NCBI GenBank assembly: GCA_028290685.1
Contig: JAQGJI010000008.1
Coordinates: forward strand, 1 to 14,076
Direction: 5' to 3'
From: Devosia sp.
GTDB taxonomy: Bacteria; Pseudomonadota; Alphaproteobacteria; Rhizobiales; Devosiaceae
Length of the DNA: 14,076 nt
Position numbers and translations under genes: made by a program. Positions 7,038-12,614 of the stretch are shown piece after piece. Below the pieces are notes generated by a model, which was not told the origin of the DNA, made no database searches, and saw only the letters and a program-made list of their open reading frames with translations. Within the stretch, counting starts at the first letter, position 1. Each line of letters begins with the position of its first letter.

Positions 7038-7327
7038 TGCGTCTGCCCCTGGTCCTTGGTGCTTTCATGTTGAGCGCAGCGCCGTCCTTTGCCGCTGCGC
7101 CGACGGCCGAGCAGAAAGCCGAGTTCACCCGCGTCTGCATGGGCATCGCCCAGGACGAGGTGCTGTGCACCTGCAAGGCCGATGCGGCGATGACGCTGAT
7201 CGACGAGCCGTTCATGGAATTGGTGATCGCGGCCATGAAGGGCACGCGGAACCCCGCCGAAAGCGAATACCGCGCCTACAATGGCTATGTCGCCAAGTCG
7301 AACCAGATCTGCAAGCCGAACTATTGA
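7037..7327 (+). CDS. Small exported four-cysteine protein within the sdh operon
   Basis: I do not recognise a named family. The 96-residue product starts with a clear signal peptide: a short basic start (MR), a hydrophobic core to about residue 15, and an AxA-type cleavage site after APSFA (residue 19). The mature part is mainly helical and has four cysteines, C34, C44, C46 and C92, including CTC (44-46). This suggests disulphides or metal/heme contact in the periplasm. The ATG at 7037 overlaps the sdhA stop by one base, so it is probably translationally coupled to sdhA. This argues for a role linked to complex II assembly or envelope redox, though that is inference from position. An in-frame TTG three bases upstream would add one residue. 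sdhB follows only after 110 nt. Confidence 0.85.
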   Translation: MRLPLVLGAFMLSAAPSFAAAPTAEQKAEFTRVCMGIAQDEVLCTCKADAAMTLIDEPFMELVIAAMKGTRNPAESEYRAYNGYVAKSNQICKPNY

Positions 7328-7349
7328 TGGCTTGAACGACGAACACACT

Positions 7350-7381
7350 CGATGTCACTCCGGGCCCGAGCCGGGATGACA
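7350..7381. repeat. Dispersed CGATGTCA/CCGG palindrome (copy 2), inside the sdh operon
   Basis: TGTCA (7353-7357) pairs with TGACA (7377-7381), and TCCGG (7359-7363) pairs with CCGGG (7371-7375) with one G-U, around a 7-nt loop. It shares ACTCGATGTCAC with the copy after dnaA. It lies 24 nt after the four-cysteine gene and about 57 nt before sdhB, where an mRNA hairpin could set 3' ends or stability within the operon. Confidence 0.6.
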
Positions 7382-7437
7382 CCGAGAAACAGACGAATTC
7401 AGTGCCAGGCTGAGGCACTCAAAAAAGGAACCGACCC

Positions 7438-8220
7438 ATGGTCGAACTGATGCTCCCCAAGGCCGACCGGCCCACCAAGGGCAAGACCTGGCCCAAGCCC
7501 GCCAATGCGGGCAAGCTGCGCGAGTACCATATCTATCGCTACGATCCCGACCAGAACGCCAATCCGCGCATCGACACCTATTTCGTTGATCTGGATGCCT
7601 GCGGTCCGATGATCCTGGATGGCCTGCTCTGGATCAAGAACAATGTCGATCCGACCCTGACCCTGCGCCGCTCCTGCCGCGAGGGCATTTGCGGGTCGTG
7701 TTCGATGAACATCAACGGGCTCAACACCCTGGCCTGCACCAAGGGCATGGATGACAGCTCCGGCCCGATCAAGATCTATCCGCTGCCCCACATGCCGGTG
7801 GTCAAGGACCTGGTGCCGGATTTGACGACCTTTTACGCCCAGCACCGGGCCATCGAGCCCTGGCTGAAAACCACCTCGCCCACCCCGGCCAAGGAATGGA
7901 CCCAGTCCGTCCCCCAGCGCGCCAAGCTCGACGGGCTCTACGAATGCATCCTGTGCGCCTGCTGCTCCACCTCGTGCCCCAGCTATTGGTGGAACGGGGA
8001 ACGCTACCTGGGCCCCGCCGCGCTGCTGCAGGCCTATCGCTGGCTGATCGACTCGCGCGATGAAACCACCAGCGAGCGCCTCGACAATCTTGAAGACCCC
8101 TTCAAGCTTTATCGCTGCCACACCATCATGAACTGCGCCAAGGTCTGCCCCAAGGGGCTCAACCCCGCCAAGGCCATCGCCGAGATCAAGAAAATGCTGG
8201 TGGAGCGCAAGGCGGCCTGA
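7438..8220 (+). CDS. sdhB: Succinate dehydrogenase iron-sulfur subunit
   Basis: SdhB carries electrons from SdhA's FAD to quinone through three iron-sulfur clusters. The 260-residue protein has the [2Fe-2S] ligands C80, C85, C88 and C100 in SCREGICGSC and the following LAC. The [4Fe-4S] ligands are C170, C173, C176 and C237, and the [3Fe-4S] ligands are C180, C227 and C233, in YECILCACCSTSCPSYWW and RCHTIMNCAKVCPKG. The set and spacing match E. coli SdhB exactly. The basic N-terminus (MVELMLPKADRPTKGK) is longer than in E. coli, as is usual in alphaproteobacteria. An AAAAGGAA lies about 7 nt before the ATG, a stronger site than the other sdh genes have. It is the last gene of the operon. Confidence 0.98.
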   Translation: MVELMLPKADRPTKGKTWPKPANAGKLREYHIYRYDPDQNANPRIDTYFVDLDACGPMILDGLLWIKNNVDPTLTLRRSCREGICGSCSMNINGLNTLACTKGMDDSSGPIKIYPLPHMPVVKDLVPDLTTFYAQHRAIEPWLKTTSPTPAKEWTQSVPQRAKLDGLYECILCACCSTSCPSYWWNGERYLGPAALLQAYRWLIDSRDETTSERLDNLEDPFKLYRCHTIMNCAKVCPKGLNPAKAIAEIKKMLVERKAA

Positions 8221-8274
8221 GGGGCCGGCTTGTGCCCGGGCAGTGAGCGGCCCGCCCCGCCGCTCTGAATCCAG

Positions 8275-8303
8275 TTGACGCCTTCCCCCGCTTGGCCTAT
8301 ACC
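8275..8303 (+). promoter_or_regulatory. Promoter for rpsT
   Basis: TTGACG (8275-8280, five of six with the -35 consensus) is followed after exactly 17 nt by TATACC (8298-8303, four of six with -10). Transcription would start near 8310, giving a leader of about 100 nt before rpsT. In enterobacteria S20 regulates its own translation; whether this leader does so cannot be seen. Confidence 0.6.
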
Positions 8304-8411
8304 GCGCCCAACTTGGCGGCACAGCAAACGCCGCCGATCTCATTTCATCCCGGACGCCTGCTGCGCCTAGAGCGCGGGGATTTCTCCGGTTGCACGCCTC
8401 AGAGGACCGTC

Positions 8412-8678
8412 ATGGCCAATACCCCTTCAGCCAAAAAGGCTACCCGCAAGATCGAAGCCCGCACCGCGGTGAACAAGTCGCGCCGCTCGCGCGTGCGCAC
8501 CTTTATCCGCAAGGTCGAGGAAGCCATCGTGGCTGGCGATCACAAGGTCGCCATGGAAGCGCTGGCCGCTGCTGCGCCCGAGATCAACCGGGCAGCCTCC
8601 AAGGGCATCGTGCATGCCAATCTGGCCGCCCGCAAGGTGTCCCGGCTCAACAGCCGCGTCAAGGCGCTGAGCGCCTGA
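8412..8678 (+). CDS. rpsT: 30S ribosomal protein S20
   Basis: S20 is a primary 16S rRNA-binding protein of the small subunit. The 88-residue product starts MANTPSAKKATRKIEAR and is rich in Lys, Arg and Ala. It has the expected NKSRRSRVRTFIRKVEEAI helix core (about residues 21-39) and ends with NLAARKVSRLNSRVKALSA, the typical C-terminal helix (70-88). AGAGGA lies 6 nt upstream of the ATG. It is monocistronic: its own promoter precedes it, and two hairpins, the second a classic terminator, follow the stop. The rpsT-dnaA neighbourhood is common in alphaproteobacteria. Confidence 0.97.
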   Translation: MANTPSAKKATRKIEARTAVNKSRRSRVRTFIRKVEEAIVAGDHKVAMEALAAAAPEINRAASKGIVHANLAARKVSRLNSRVKALSA

Positions 8679-8679
8679 T

Positions 8680-8696
8680 CGGGCACTGCCTGCCCG
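8680..8696 (+). other. Hairpin directly after the rpsT stop codon
   Basis: CGGGCA (8680-8685) pairs with TGCCCG (8691-8696) around CTGCC, one base after the TGA. It is upstream of the T-run terminator and could protect the rpsT mRNA 3' end. Confidence 0.45.
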
Positions 8697-8717
8697 ACGC
8701 CTTCCGCAAACCAGAAC

Positions 8718-8740
8718 GGGCTCCGCAAGGGGCCCTTTTT
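8718..8740 (+). terminator. Rho-independent terminator of rpsT
   Basis: GGGCTCC (8718-8724) pairs with GGGGCCC (8729-8735), including one T-G pair, around a GCAA tetraloop, and is followed by five T's, then ATTT. This is a textbook intrinsic terminator, 40 nt after the stop. It separates rpsT from the dnaA region. Confidence 0.88.
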
Positions 8741-8947
8741 ATTTGCCCCAAAACCGCGCCGCGCTGCCCTGGCGGGGCCTGGTGCGACATCGCTGTAACA
8801 CCTCCTGGGTCCGGTGTCCGCTGTCGTGGCGGTGCCAAAACTGCGGAAGCGACAATAGTTTAGCGTGTTTTACTGCTGTCGCCTGAGTGTCACGCAATGG
8901 GGGGCAAGCTAAAAATGTGATCGTCTTGAAAAGAAAAATTTTACGCC

Positions 8948-9067
8948 GAGTCTATCGCCACCAAACGGAATCTGCGTTGAGTCACAGAGCCTTGCTTTTG
9001 CTGGTCCGGGTGCCTGCGCAGAGCTAAAATTCGCCGTGGCAGAGTCAAGCCCCCTTTTCGCTGATTC
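8948..9067. promoter_or_regulatory. Cluster of five GANTC (CcrM-type methylation) sites
   Basis: GAGTC at 8948-8952, GAATC at 8968-8972, GAGTC at 8979-8983, GAGTC at 9042-9046 and GATTC at 9063-9067 lie within 120 bp. A sixth, GATTC, is at 9411-9415. In alphaproteobacteria CcrM methylates GANTC late in the cell cycle, and methylation state affects the Caulobacter dnaA promoter. The placement upstream of dnaA fits such control; function here is inferred. Confidence 0.55.
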
Positions 9068-9245
9068 CCCAGTTGCGGGTCCAAAATCGTGCCTTTAAAG
9101 TAATCTTGTCAGCTTGGAGCAGGGCGCCAGAAACGAGCGTTCCGACAAGTTGGCGAGTTCAATATGGGTCAAGGATCTTGGCGTATGCGGCAGGTTTTCG
9201 CCGTCATAGTTTGAGCTGGTGATACAATGTTGGCAGAGTGTTTGG

Positions 9246-9269
9246 CTGCCGGTTCGATGGGGCCGGCAG
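9246..9269 (+). other. 7-bp hairpin in the dnaA upstream region
   Basis: CTGCCGG (9246-9252) and CCGGCAG (9263-9269) are perfect reverse complements around a 10-nt loop. There is no T-run after it. It would be in the dnaA leader if transcription starts upstream. Confidence 0.45.
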
Positions 9270-9280
9270 GAGTTCGATAA

Positions 9281-9346
9281 GGCGGTCTGTCGGCGCAGGC
9301 CGGTTTCAAAAACCAACAGGATTGCGACACTGGCGGACCGACCGCC
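9281..9346 (+). other. Possible mutually exclusive pairings in the dnaA upstream region
   Basis: GGCGGTC (9281-9287) can pair with GACCGCC (9340-9346). The latter can instead fold locally, GGCGG (9332-9336) with CCGCC (9342-9346). A small hairpin GGTTT/AAACC (9302-9314) lies between. Such alternatives can be switch-like, but the GC-rich background makes chance pairing likely. Confidence 0.25.
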
Positions 9347-9519
9347 GGAACAAACAACCGTGCCCGCAGCAAACGGGCATGGGAGCAAAGCCTTGGCGAA
9401 AGGATCCAACGATTCGCCGGGGTGGAACATGAAGCGAACCGGCGGGACTGTGCGGGCCAGCCGGGTAACAGGAAATGGGGCTATCTATGATGCGACAGGC
9501 GATTGCCGGAGGAGACGAT

Positions 9520-9533
9520 TGGGTCAAGACCCA
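9520..9533. promoter_or_regulatory. Perfect dyad just upstream of dnaA
   Basis: TGGGTC (9520-9525) and GACCCA (9528-9533) are perfect reverse complements separated by AA, 43 nt before the dnaA ATG at 9577. As DNA it is a compact candidate operator; as RNA the 2-nt loop is too tight unless the stem opens. Confidence 0.35.
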
Positions 9534-9576
9534 TGCCGTTTCCCATCCCACGACGAGCAAAGGCGAAACTCCTGTC

Positions 9577-11031
9577 ATGAGCACCATCGATGCCACTGAA
9601 GCGCAGCGCGAGCTCTGGGTCCGGGTGCGCGCCCGGATCAAGACCGCGGTTGGCGCCGATGTGTTCACCTCCTGGTTTGCCGCGCTCGAGCTCGAGGAAA
9701 TCCTTGACGATGTGGTGCATCTGTCCGCCCCCACGCGCTTCCTGTGCTCCTGGGTGCAAAGCAATTACCTCGATCTGCTGCTTGAAACCTTTCGCCAGGA
9801 CCTCGACGAGGTGGCGCGCATCCAGGTGACCTTGCGCGTCAATGGCCAGGCCCGGCCTCGCCTGACCCAGCCTGCCAGCGAACCGGCGGCTCCGGCCAGC
9901 GACACGGCGCCCGCCCTTCATGCCGCGCCCCAGCCCGCCGCTGCCCCGCGCCTGATCCGCGACAATACCGCCAGCCGGGGCGACGCCCTGTCCGGCAGCG
10001 CCATCGACCCGCGCATGACGTTTGACAGTTTCGTGGCCGGGGAGGCCAATGAAATGGCTTTCGGCGTCGCCCGCCAGATCGCCAATGCGGCCGCCAACAA
10101 CAGCGTCACCTTCAACCCGGTCTATATCCATTCCACCGTCGGGCTGGGCAAATCCCACCTGCTCAACGCCATTGCCCATGCGGTGCAGTCGGCCGATGCC
10201 TCCAAAAACATCGTTTATCTCACCGCCGACCATTTCATGTACCATTTCATCACCGCCGTGCAGCGCCAGTCGGCGCTCGGCTTCAAGGAATGGCTGCGCC
10301 GGGTCGATCTGCTGCTGATCGATGACATGCAGTTCCTGCAGGGCAAGTCGGCCACCGAATTTGGCCATACGCTGGGCACCCTGCTCACCGGCGCCAAGCA
10401 GGTGGTGGTGGCCGGCGATGCGCCGCCGCGCGACCTCGAAATGCTTGACGACCGGGTCCGCTCGCGCCTGTCCGGTGGCCTGGTGGTTCCCATTTCCGGC
10501 TTTGATCTGGACCTGCGCCGCGCCATCGTGCAGCGCCGTGCCGATCAGTGCAGCGCCCGGTTCGGCATGCATTTCCCGGCCCCGGTCATCGATTACATCG
10601 CGCGCGCCGTGATCAGCCATGGCCGCGATCTCGATGGCGCGGTCAATCGGCTGGTTGCCGCCAATCAGCTGACCGGCGAGCTGATCACCGTACCCCTGGC
10701 CGAAAAGACCCTGGGCGACTTGATCCGCAGCCACGAAGCGCGCCGCGTCCGCATCGAGGACATCCTCAAGATGGTGTCGCGCCATTACAAGGTGCCGCGC
10801 AACGAGCTTCTCTCGGCCCGCCGCTCCCGCGACGTGGTCCGCCCGCGCCAGATCGCCATGTTCCTTGCCAAGGCCCTGACGTCCCGCTCGCTGCCCGAGA
10901 TCGGCCGCCGCTTTGGCGGGCGCGACCACACCACCGTCCTGCACTCTGTGCGCAAGGTCGAACAGATGATCAAGGACGACGTGGAACTGGCCCAGGAAAT
11001 CGAGCTGCTCAAGCGCATGCTGGAAGAGTAG
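9577..11031 (+). CDS. dnaA: Chromosomal replication initiator protein DnaA
   Basis: DnaA binds and melts the origin and loads the replicative helicase. From the ATG at 9577 the protein has 484 residues. Domain I (about 1-90) includes ELWVRVRARIKTAVGADVFTSWF (11-33, split by position), and a short Ala/Pro-rich domain II follows (91-128). The AAA+ domain III (about 146-370) has VGLGKSHLLNAIAH (188-201) with K192, Walker B DLLLIDD (244-250) and the arginine-finger region DRVRSRLSGGL (292-302). Domain IV ends with GRDHTTVLHSVRK (448-460), the DnaA-box-binding signature. The first P-loop glycine is replaced by serine (S186). In-frame ATGs at 9475 and 9487 would add 30-34 residues with no family resemblance; 9577 fits the family length, though its ribosome site is poor. 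The gene is followed by a repeat and, further on, a terminator. Confidence 0.96.
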   Translation: MSTIDATEAQRELWVRVRARIKTAVGADVFTSWFAALELEEILDDVVHLSAPTRFLCSWVQSNYLDLLLETFRQDLDEVARIQVTLRVNGQARPRLTQPASEPAAPASDTAPALHAAPQPAAAPRLIRDNTASRGDALSGSAIDPRMTFDSFVAGEANEMAFGVARQIANAAANNSVTFNPVYIHSTVGLGKSHLLNAIAHAVQSADASKNIVYLTADHFMYHFITAVQRQSALGFKEWLRRVDLLLIDDMQFLQGKSATEFGHTLGTLLTGAKQVVVAGDAPPRDLEMLDDRVRSRLSGGLVVPISGFDLDLRRAIVQRRADQCSARFGMHFPAPVIDYIARAVISHGRDLDGAVNRLVAANQLTGELITVPLAEKTLGDLIRSHEARRVRIEDILKMVSRHYKVPRNELLSARRSRDVVRPRQIAMFLAKALTSRSLPEIGRRFGGRDHTTVLHSVRKVEQMIKDDVELAQEIELLKRMLEE

Positions 11032-11053
11032 GGGCCCGGCTTCTTCCAACACT

Positions 11054-11088
11054 CGATGTCACCCCGGCTCGGGGCCGGGCTGGCATCG
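11054..11088. repeat. Dispersed CGATGTCA/CCGG palindrome (copy 3), after dnaA
   Basis: CGATGTCA (11054-11061) pairs with TGGCATCG (11081-11088) with one G-U. CCCGGC (11063-11068) pairs with GCCGGG (11074-11079) around TCGGG. It begins 22 nt after the dnaA stop and is the best-preserved of the three copies. It lacks a T-run but would form a stable mRNA 3' structure. Confidence 0.65.
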
Positions 11089-11147
11089 TGGCTGGGGAAA
11101 GAGTGGTGACGCTTCGCAATTCCGCTGCGACAATCCACCACCCGCCC

Positions 11148-11175
11148 TTGCTAAACCCTTGCGAAATTGTAAATG
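11148..11175 (+). promoter_or_regulatory. Possible dnaN promoter
   Basis: TTGCTA (11148-11153) and TAAATG (11170-11175) are separated by 16 nt, each a four-of-six match to the consensus. Transcription would begin near 11182, inside or at the edge of the terminator hairpin. A second phase using TTGCGA (11159-11164) is also possible. The call is weak and rests mainly on the need for a promoter after the terminator-like hairpin. Confidence 0.25.
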
Positions 11176-11178
11176 TCC

Positions 11179-11202
11179 AACCCCCGGCTTGCCGGGGGTT
11201 TT
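11179..11202 (+). terminator. Rho-independent terminator between dnaA and dnaN
   Basis: AACCCCCGGC (11179-11188) pairs perfectly with GCCGGGGGTT (11191-11200) around TT, and two more T's follow (11201-11202). The stem of up to 10 bp and the short T tract fit an intrinsic terminator. It ends only 41 nt before the dnaN ATG, so it either ends dnaA transcription or acts in the dnaN leader. Confidence 0.75.
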
Positions 11203-11243
11203 GCTGCCATCAGGCTGCCGCGTAGTGCCAGGGAATTGTGCTT

Positions 11244-12365
11244 ATGAAAGTCACGCTCGAACGCAACCATCTGCTCAAATCGCTGAGCCATGTGCATCGG
11301 GTGGTGGAGCGGCGCAATACCTATCCCATCCTGGCCAACGTGCTGTTCAAGGCCGGGGAGGACCGGATCGAGCTGCGCGCCACCGATCTCGATATCGAGG
11401 TCACCGAAGCTGTGCCGGCCATGGTCTCGACCCCCGGCACCACGACGGTGCCCGCCCATACGCTGTATGAAATCGTGCGCAAGCTTGCCGATGGCGCCGA
11501 AGTGCGCCTGGAAACCGATGGCGGGGAAAACATGGTCCTCACCTCCGGGCGCTCGCGCTTCAACCTGGCCTGTCTTTCGCCCGACAGCTTCCCCGATCTG
11601 AAATCGGGCAGTTTTGGCCACGACTTCACCATGCCGAACACGGCGCTGCGCGAATTGATCGAGCGCACGCAGTTCGCCATCTCCAACGAAGAAACCCGCT
11701 ACTACCTCAACGGCATCTACTTCCACACCGTTGATGTCACCGGTTCGGGCACGGTGCTTCGCGCCGTCGCGACCGACGGCCATCGCATGGCGCGCGCCGA
11801 GATCGACGCCCCTTCGGGCGCCGGGGGCATGCCCGGCATCATCGTGCCCAAGAAAACCGTCGGCGAGGTGCAAAAGCTGCTCGATGGCGCCGAAGGGGAC
11901 GTTCGGGTGGAGGTCAGCGACACCAAGATCCGCTTCACCGTCGGCTCGGTCGTGCTGCTCTCCAAGCTGATCGAGGGCACGTTTCCCGATTACGATCGGG
12001 TGACGCCCAAAAACAACGACAAGCAAATGAACGTCGACCGGGCCAGCTTTGCCACGGCCGTCGATCGTGTCTCGACCATTGCCTCGGACCGGGGCGGCAA
12101 GGCCGTCAAGCTGCAGGCCAGGGACGGCCTGCTGGAATTGTCCGTTACCAATCCCGACCACGGCACGGCCAGTGAAGAGCTTGCCGTCGAGTTTGAGACC
12201 GAGGGCTTCGAGATCGGCTTCAATGCCCGCTATCTGCTCGACATCATCGGCCAGATCCGCTCCGACAGCGCGGTCTTCATGTTCAACGACGCCGGCTCCC
12301 CCACGCTGGTCAAGGACGACGGGGAAACCCGTGCACTCTATGTGCTGATGCCGATGCGGGTCTAG
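11244..12365 (+). CDS. dnaN: DNA polymerase III beta subunit (sliding clamp)
   Basis: The clamp encircles DNA as a dimer and tethers polymerase III and other partners. The 373-residue product begins MKVTLERNHLLKSLSHVHRVVERRNTYPILANVLF (by position 1-35), the hallmark opening. It continues through three similar domains of about 120 residues and ends FNDAGSPTLVKDDGETRALYVLMPMRV (347-373), the conserved C-terminus that forms part of the partner-binding pocket. Length matches the usual 370-375. The ATG at 11244 is preferred over the GTG at 11238, which would only add two residues; CAGGGAA lies about 8 nt upstream. It is followed by a 249-nt repeat-rich gap before recF. Confidence 0.97.
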   Translation: MKVTLERNHLLKSLSHVHRVVERRNTYPILANVLFKAGEDRIELRATDLDIEVTEAVPAMVSTPGTTTVPAHTLYEIVRKLADGAEVRLETDGGENMVLTSGRSRFNLACLSPDSFPDLKSGSFGHDFTMPNTALRELIERTQFAISNEETRYYLNGIYFHTVDVTGSGTVLRAVATDGHRMARAEIDAPSGAGGMPGIIVPKKTVGEVQKLLDGAEGDVRVEVSDTKIRFTVGSVVLLSKLIEGTFPDYDRVTPKNNDKQMNVDRASFATAVDRVSTIASDRGGKAVKLQARDGLLELSVTNPDHGTASEELAVEFETEGFEIGFNARYLLDIIGQIRSDSAVFMFNDAGSPTLVKDDGETRALYVLMPMRV

Positions 12366-12386
12366 GCGACGTCCCGCAGGGGAAAG

Positions 12387-12401
12387 CGCTCCAGTGGAGC
12401 G
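12387..12401. repeat. 15-bp perfect palindrome after dnaN
   Basis: CGCTCCAGTGGAGCG has seven-base arms around a single central G, 22 nt after the dnaN stop. It may be part of the composite repeat block between dnaN and recF, or a protein-binding site. Confidence 0.45.
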
Positions 12402-12468
12402 ATCAAAGTCGACCAGGCCCGCAGAGCCATGCTCGCAGGGCCCAGATGCGCCCCATGCTCGATCGTCA

Positions 12469-12489
12469 CCCTCCCCCCTGAGGGGAGGG
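12469..12489. repeat. Short dispersed palindrome, CTCCCC/GGGGAG type (copy 3)
   Basis: CCCTCCCC (12469-12476) pairs perfectly with GGGGAGGG (12482-12489) around CCTGA. The bases after it (GATTAAGGGTGGGCG) resemble those after copy 2 (ATCAGGGCGGGGTG), which suggests a longer shared element rather than a chance palindrome. Confidence 0.6.
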
Positions 12490-12547
12490 ATTAAGGGTGG
12501 GCGTGCTGAGCTCTCACCTGCATCAGTATTGTTGCAATCGCTGTACC

Positions 12548-12583
12548 CCCTCATCCATCTCCTCCGCGCACGGGGGATGAGGG
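12548..12583. repeat. 9-bp stem hairpin before recF
   Basis: CCCTCATCC (12548-12556) and GGATGAGGG (12575-12583) are perfect reverse complements around an 18-nt loop. It ends 31 nt before the recF ATG, so in a dnaN-recF transcript it would sit close to the ribosome site. It is in the style of rhizobial intergenic palindromes. Confidence 0.55.
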
Positions 12584-12614
12584 CCATATCGCTGCCGGCA
12601 ATTGGTGTGGCTCC

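Larger units (their letters stand above)
8741..9576. other. Gene-free, structured region upstream of dnaA (possible origin/control region)
   Basis: No credible gene is seen in these 836 bases; the frames here lack family features and start sites. The left half has AT-rich patches (8908-8943, including AAAATTTT at 8935-8942) and a cluster of GANTC sites (8948-9067). The right half has several hairpins (9246-9269, 9302-9314, 9281-9346) and a dyad at 9520-9533. I found no canonical DnaA box TTATNCACA on either strand by eye, nor a paired CtrA-type TTAA-N7-TTAA. The stretch could be the dnaA promoter and long leader, part of oriC, or both. A clear sigma-70 promoter was not found. Confidence 0.5.

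Noticed and set aside
9475..9576. N-terminal extension of dnaA from the ATGs at 9475 or 9487
   Set aside because: The extra 30-34 residues have no resemblance to DnaA domain I, which begins properly after the ATG at 9577. The upstream ATG at 9487 has a fair purine-rich site, so it is not fully excluded.
9219..9599. 126-codon plus-strand frame before dnaA
   Set aside because: It overlaps the dnaA start in another frame, has an Arg-rich low-complexity translation and lies over the predicted hairpins.
9481..11052. 523-codon open frame on the minus strand
   Set aside because: It is antisense to dnaA almost base for base and shows no family motif; it arises from the codon bias of dnaA.
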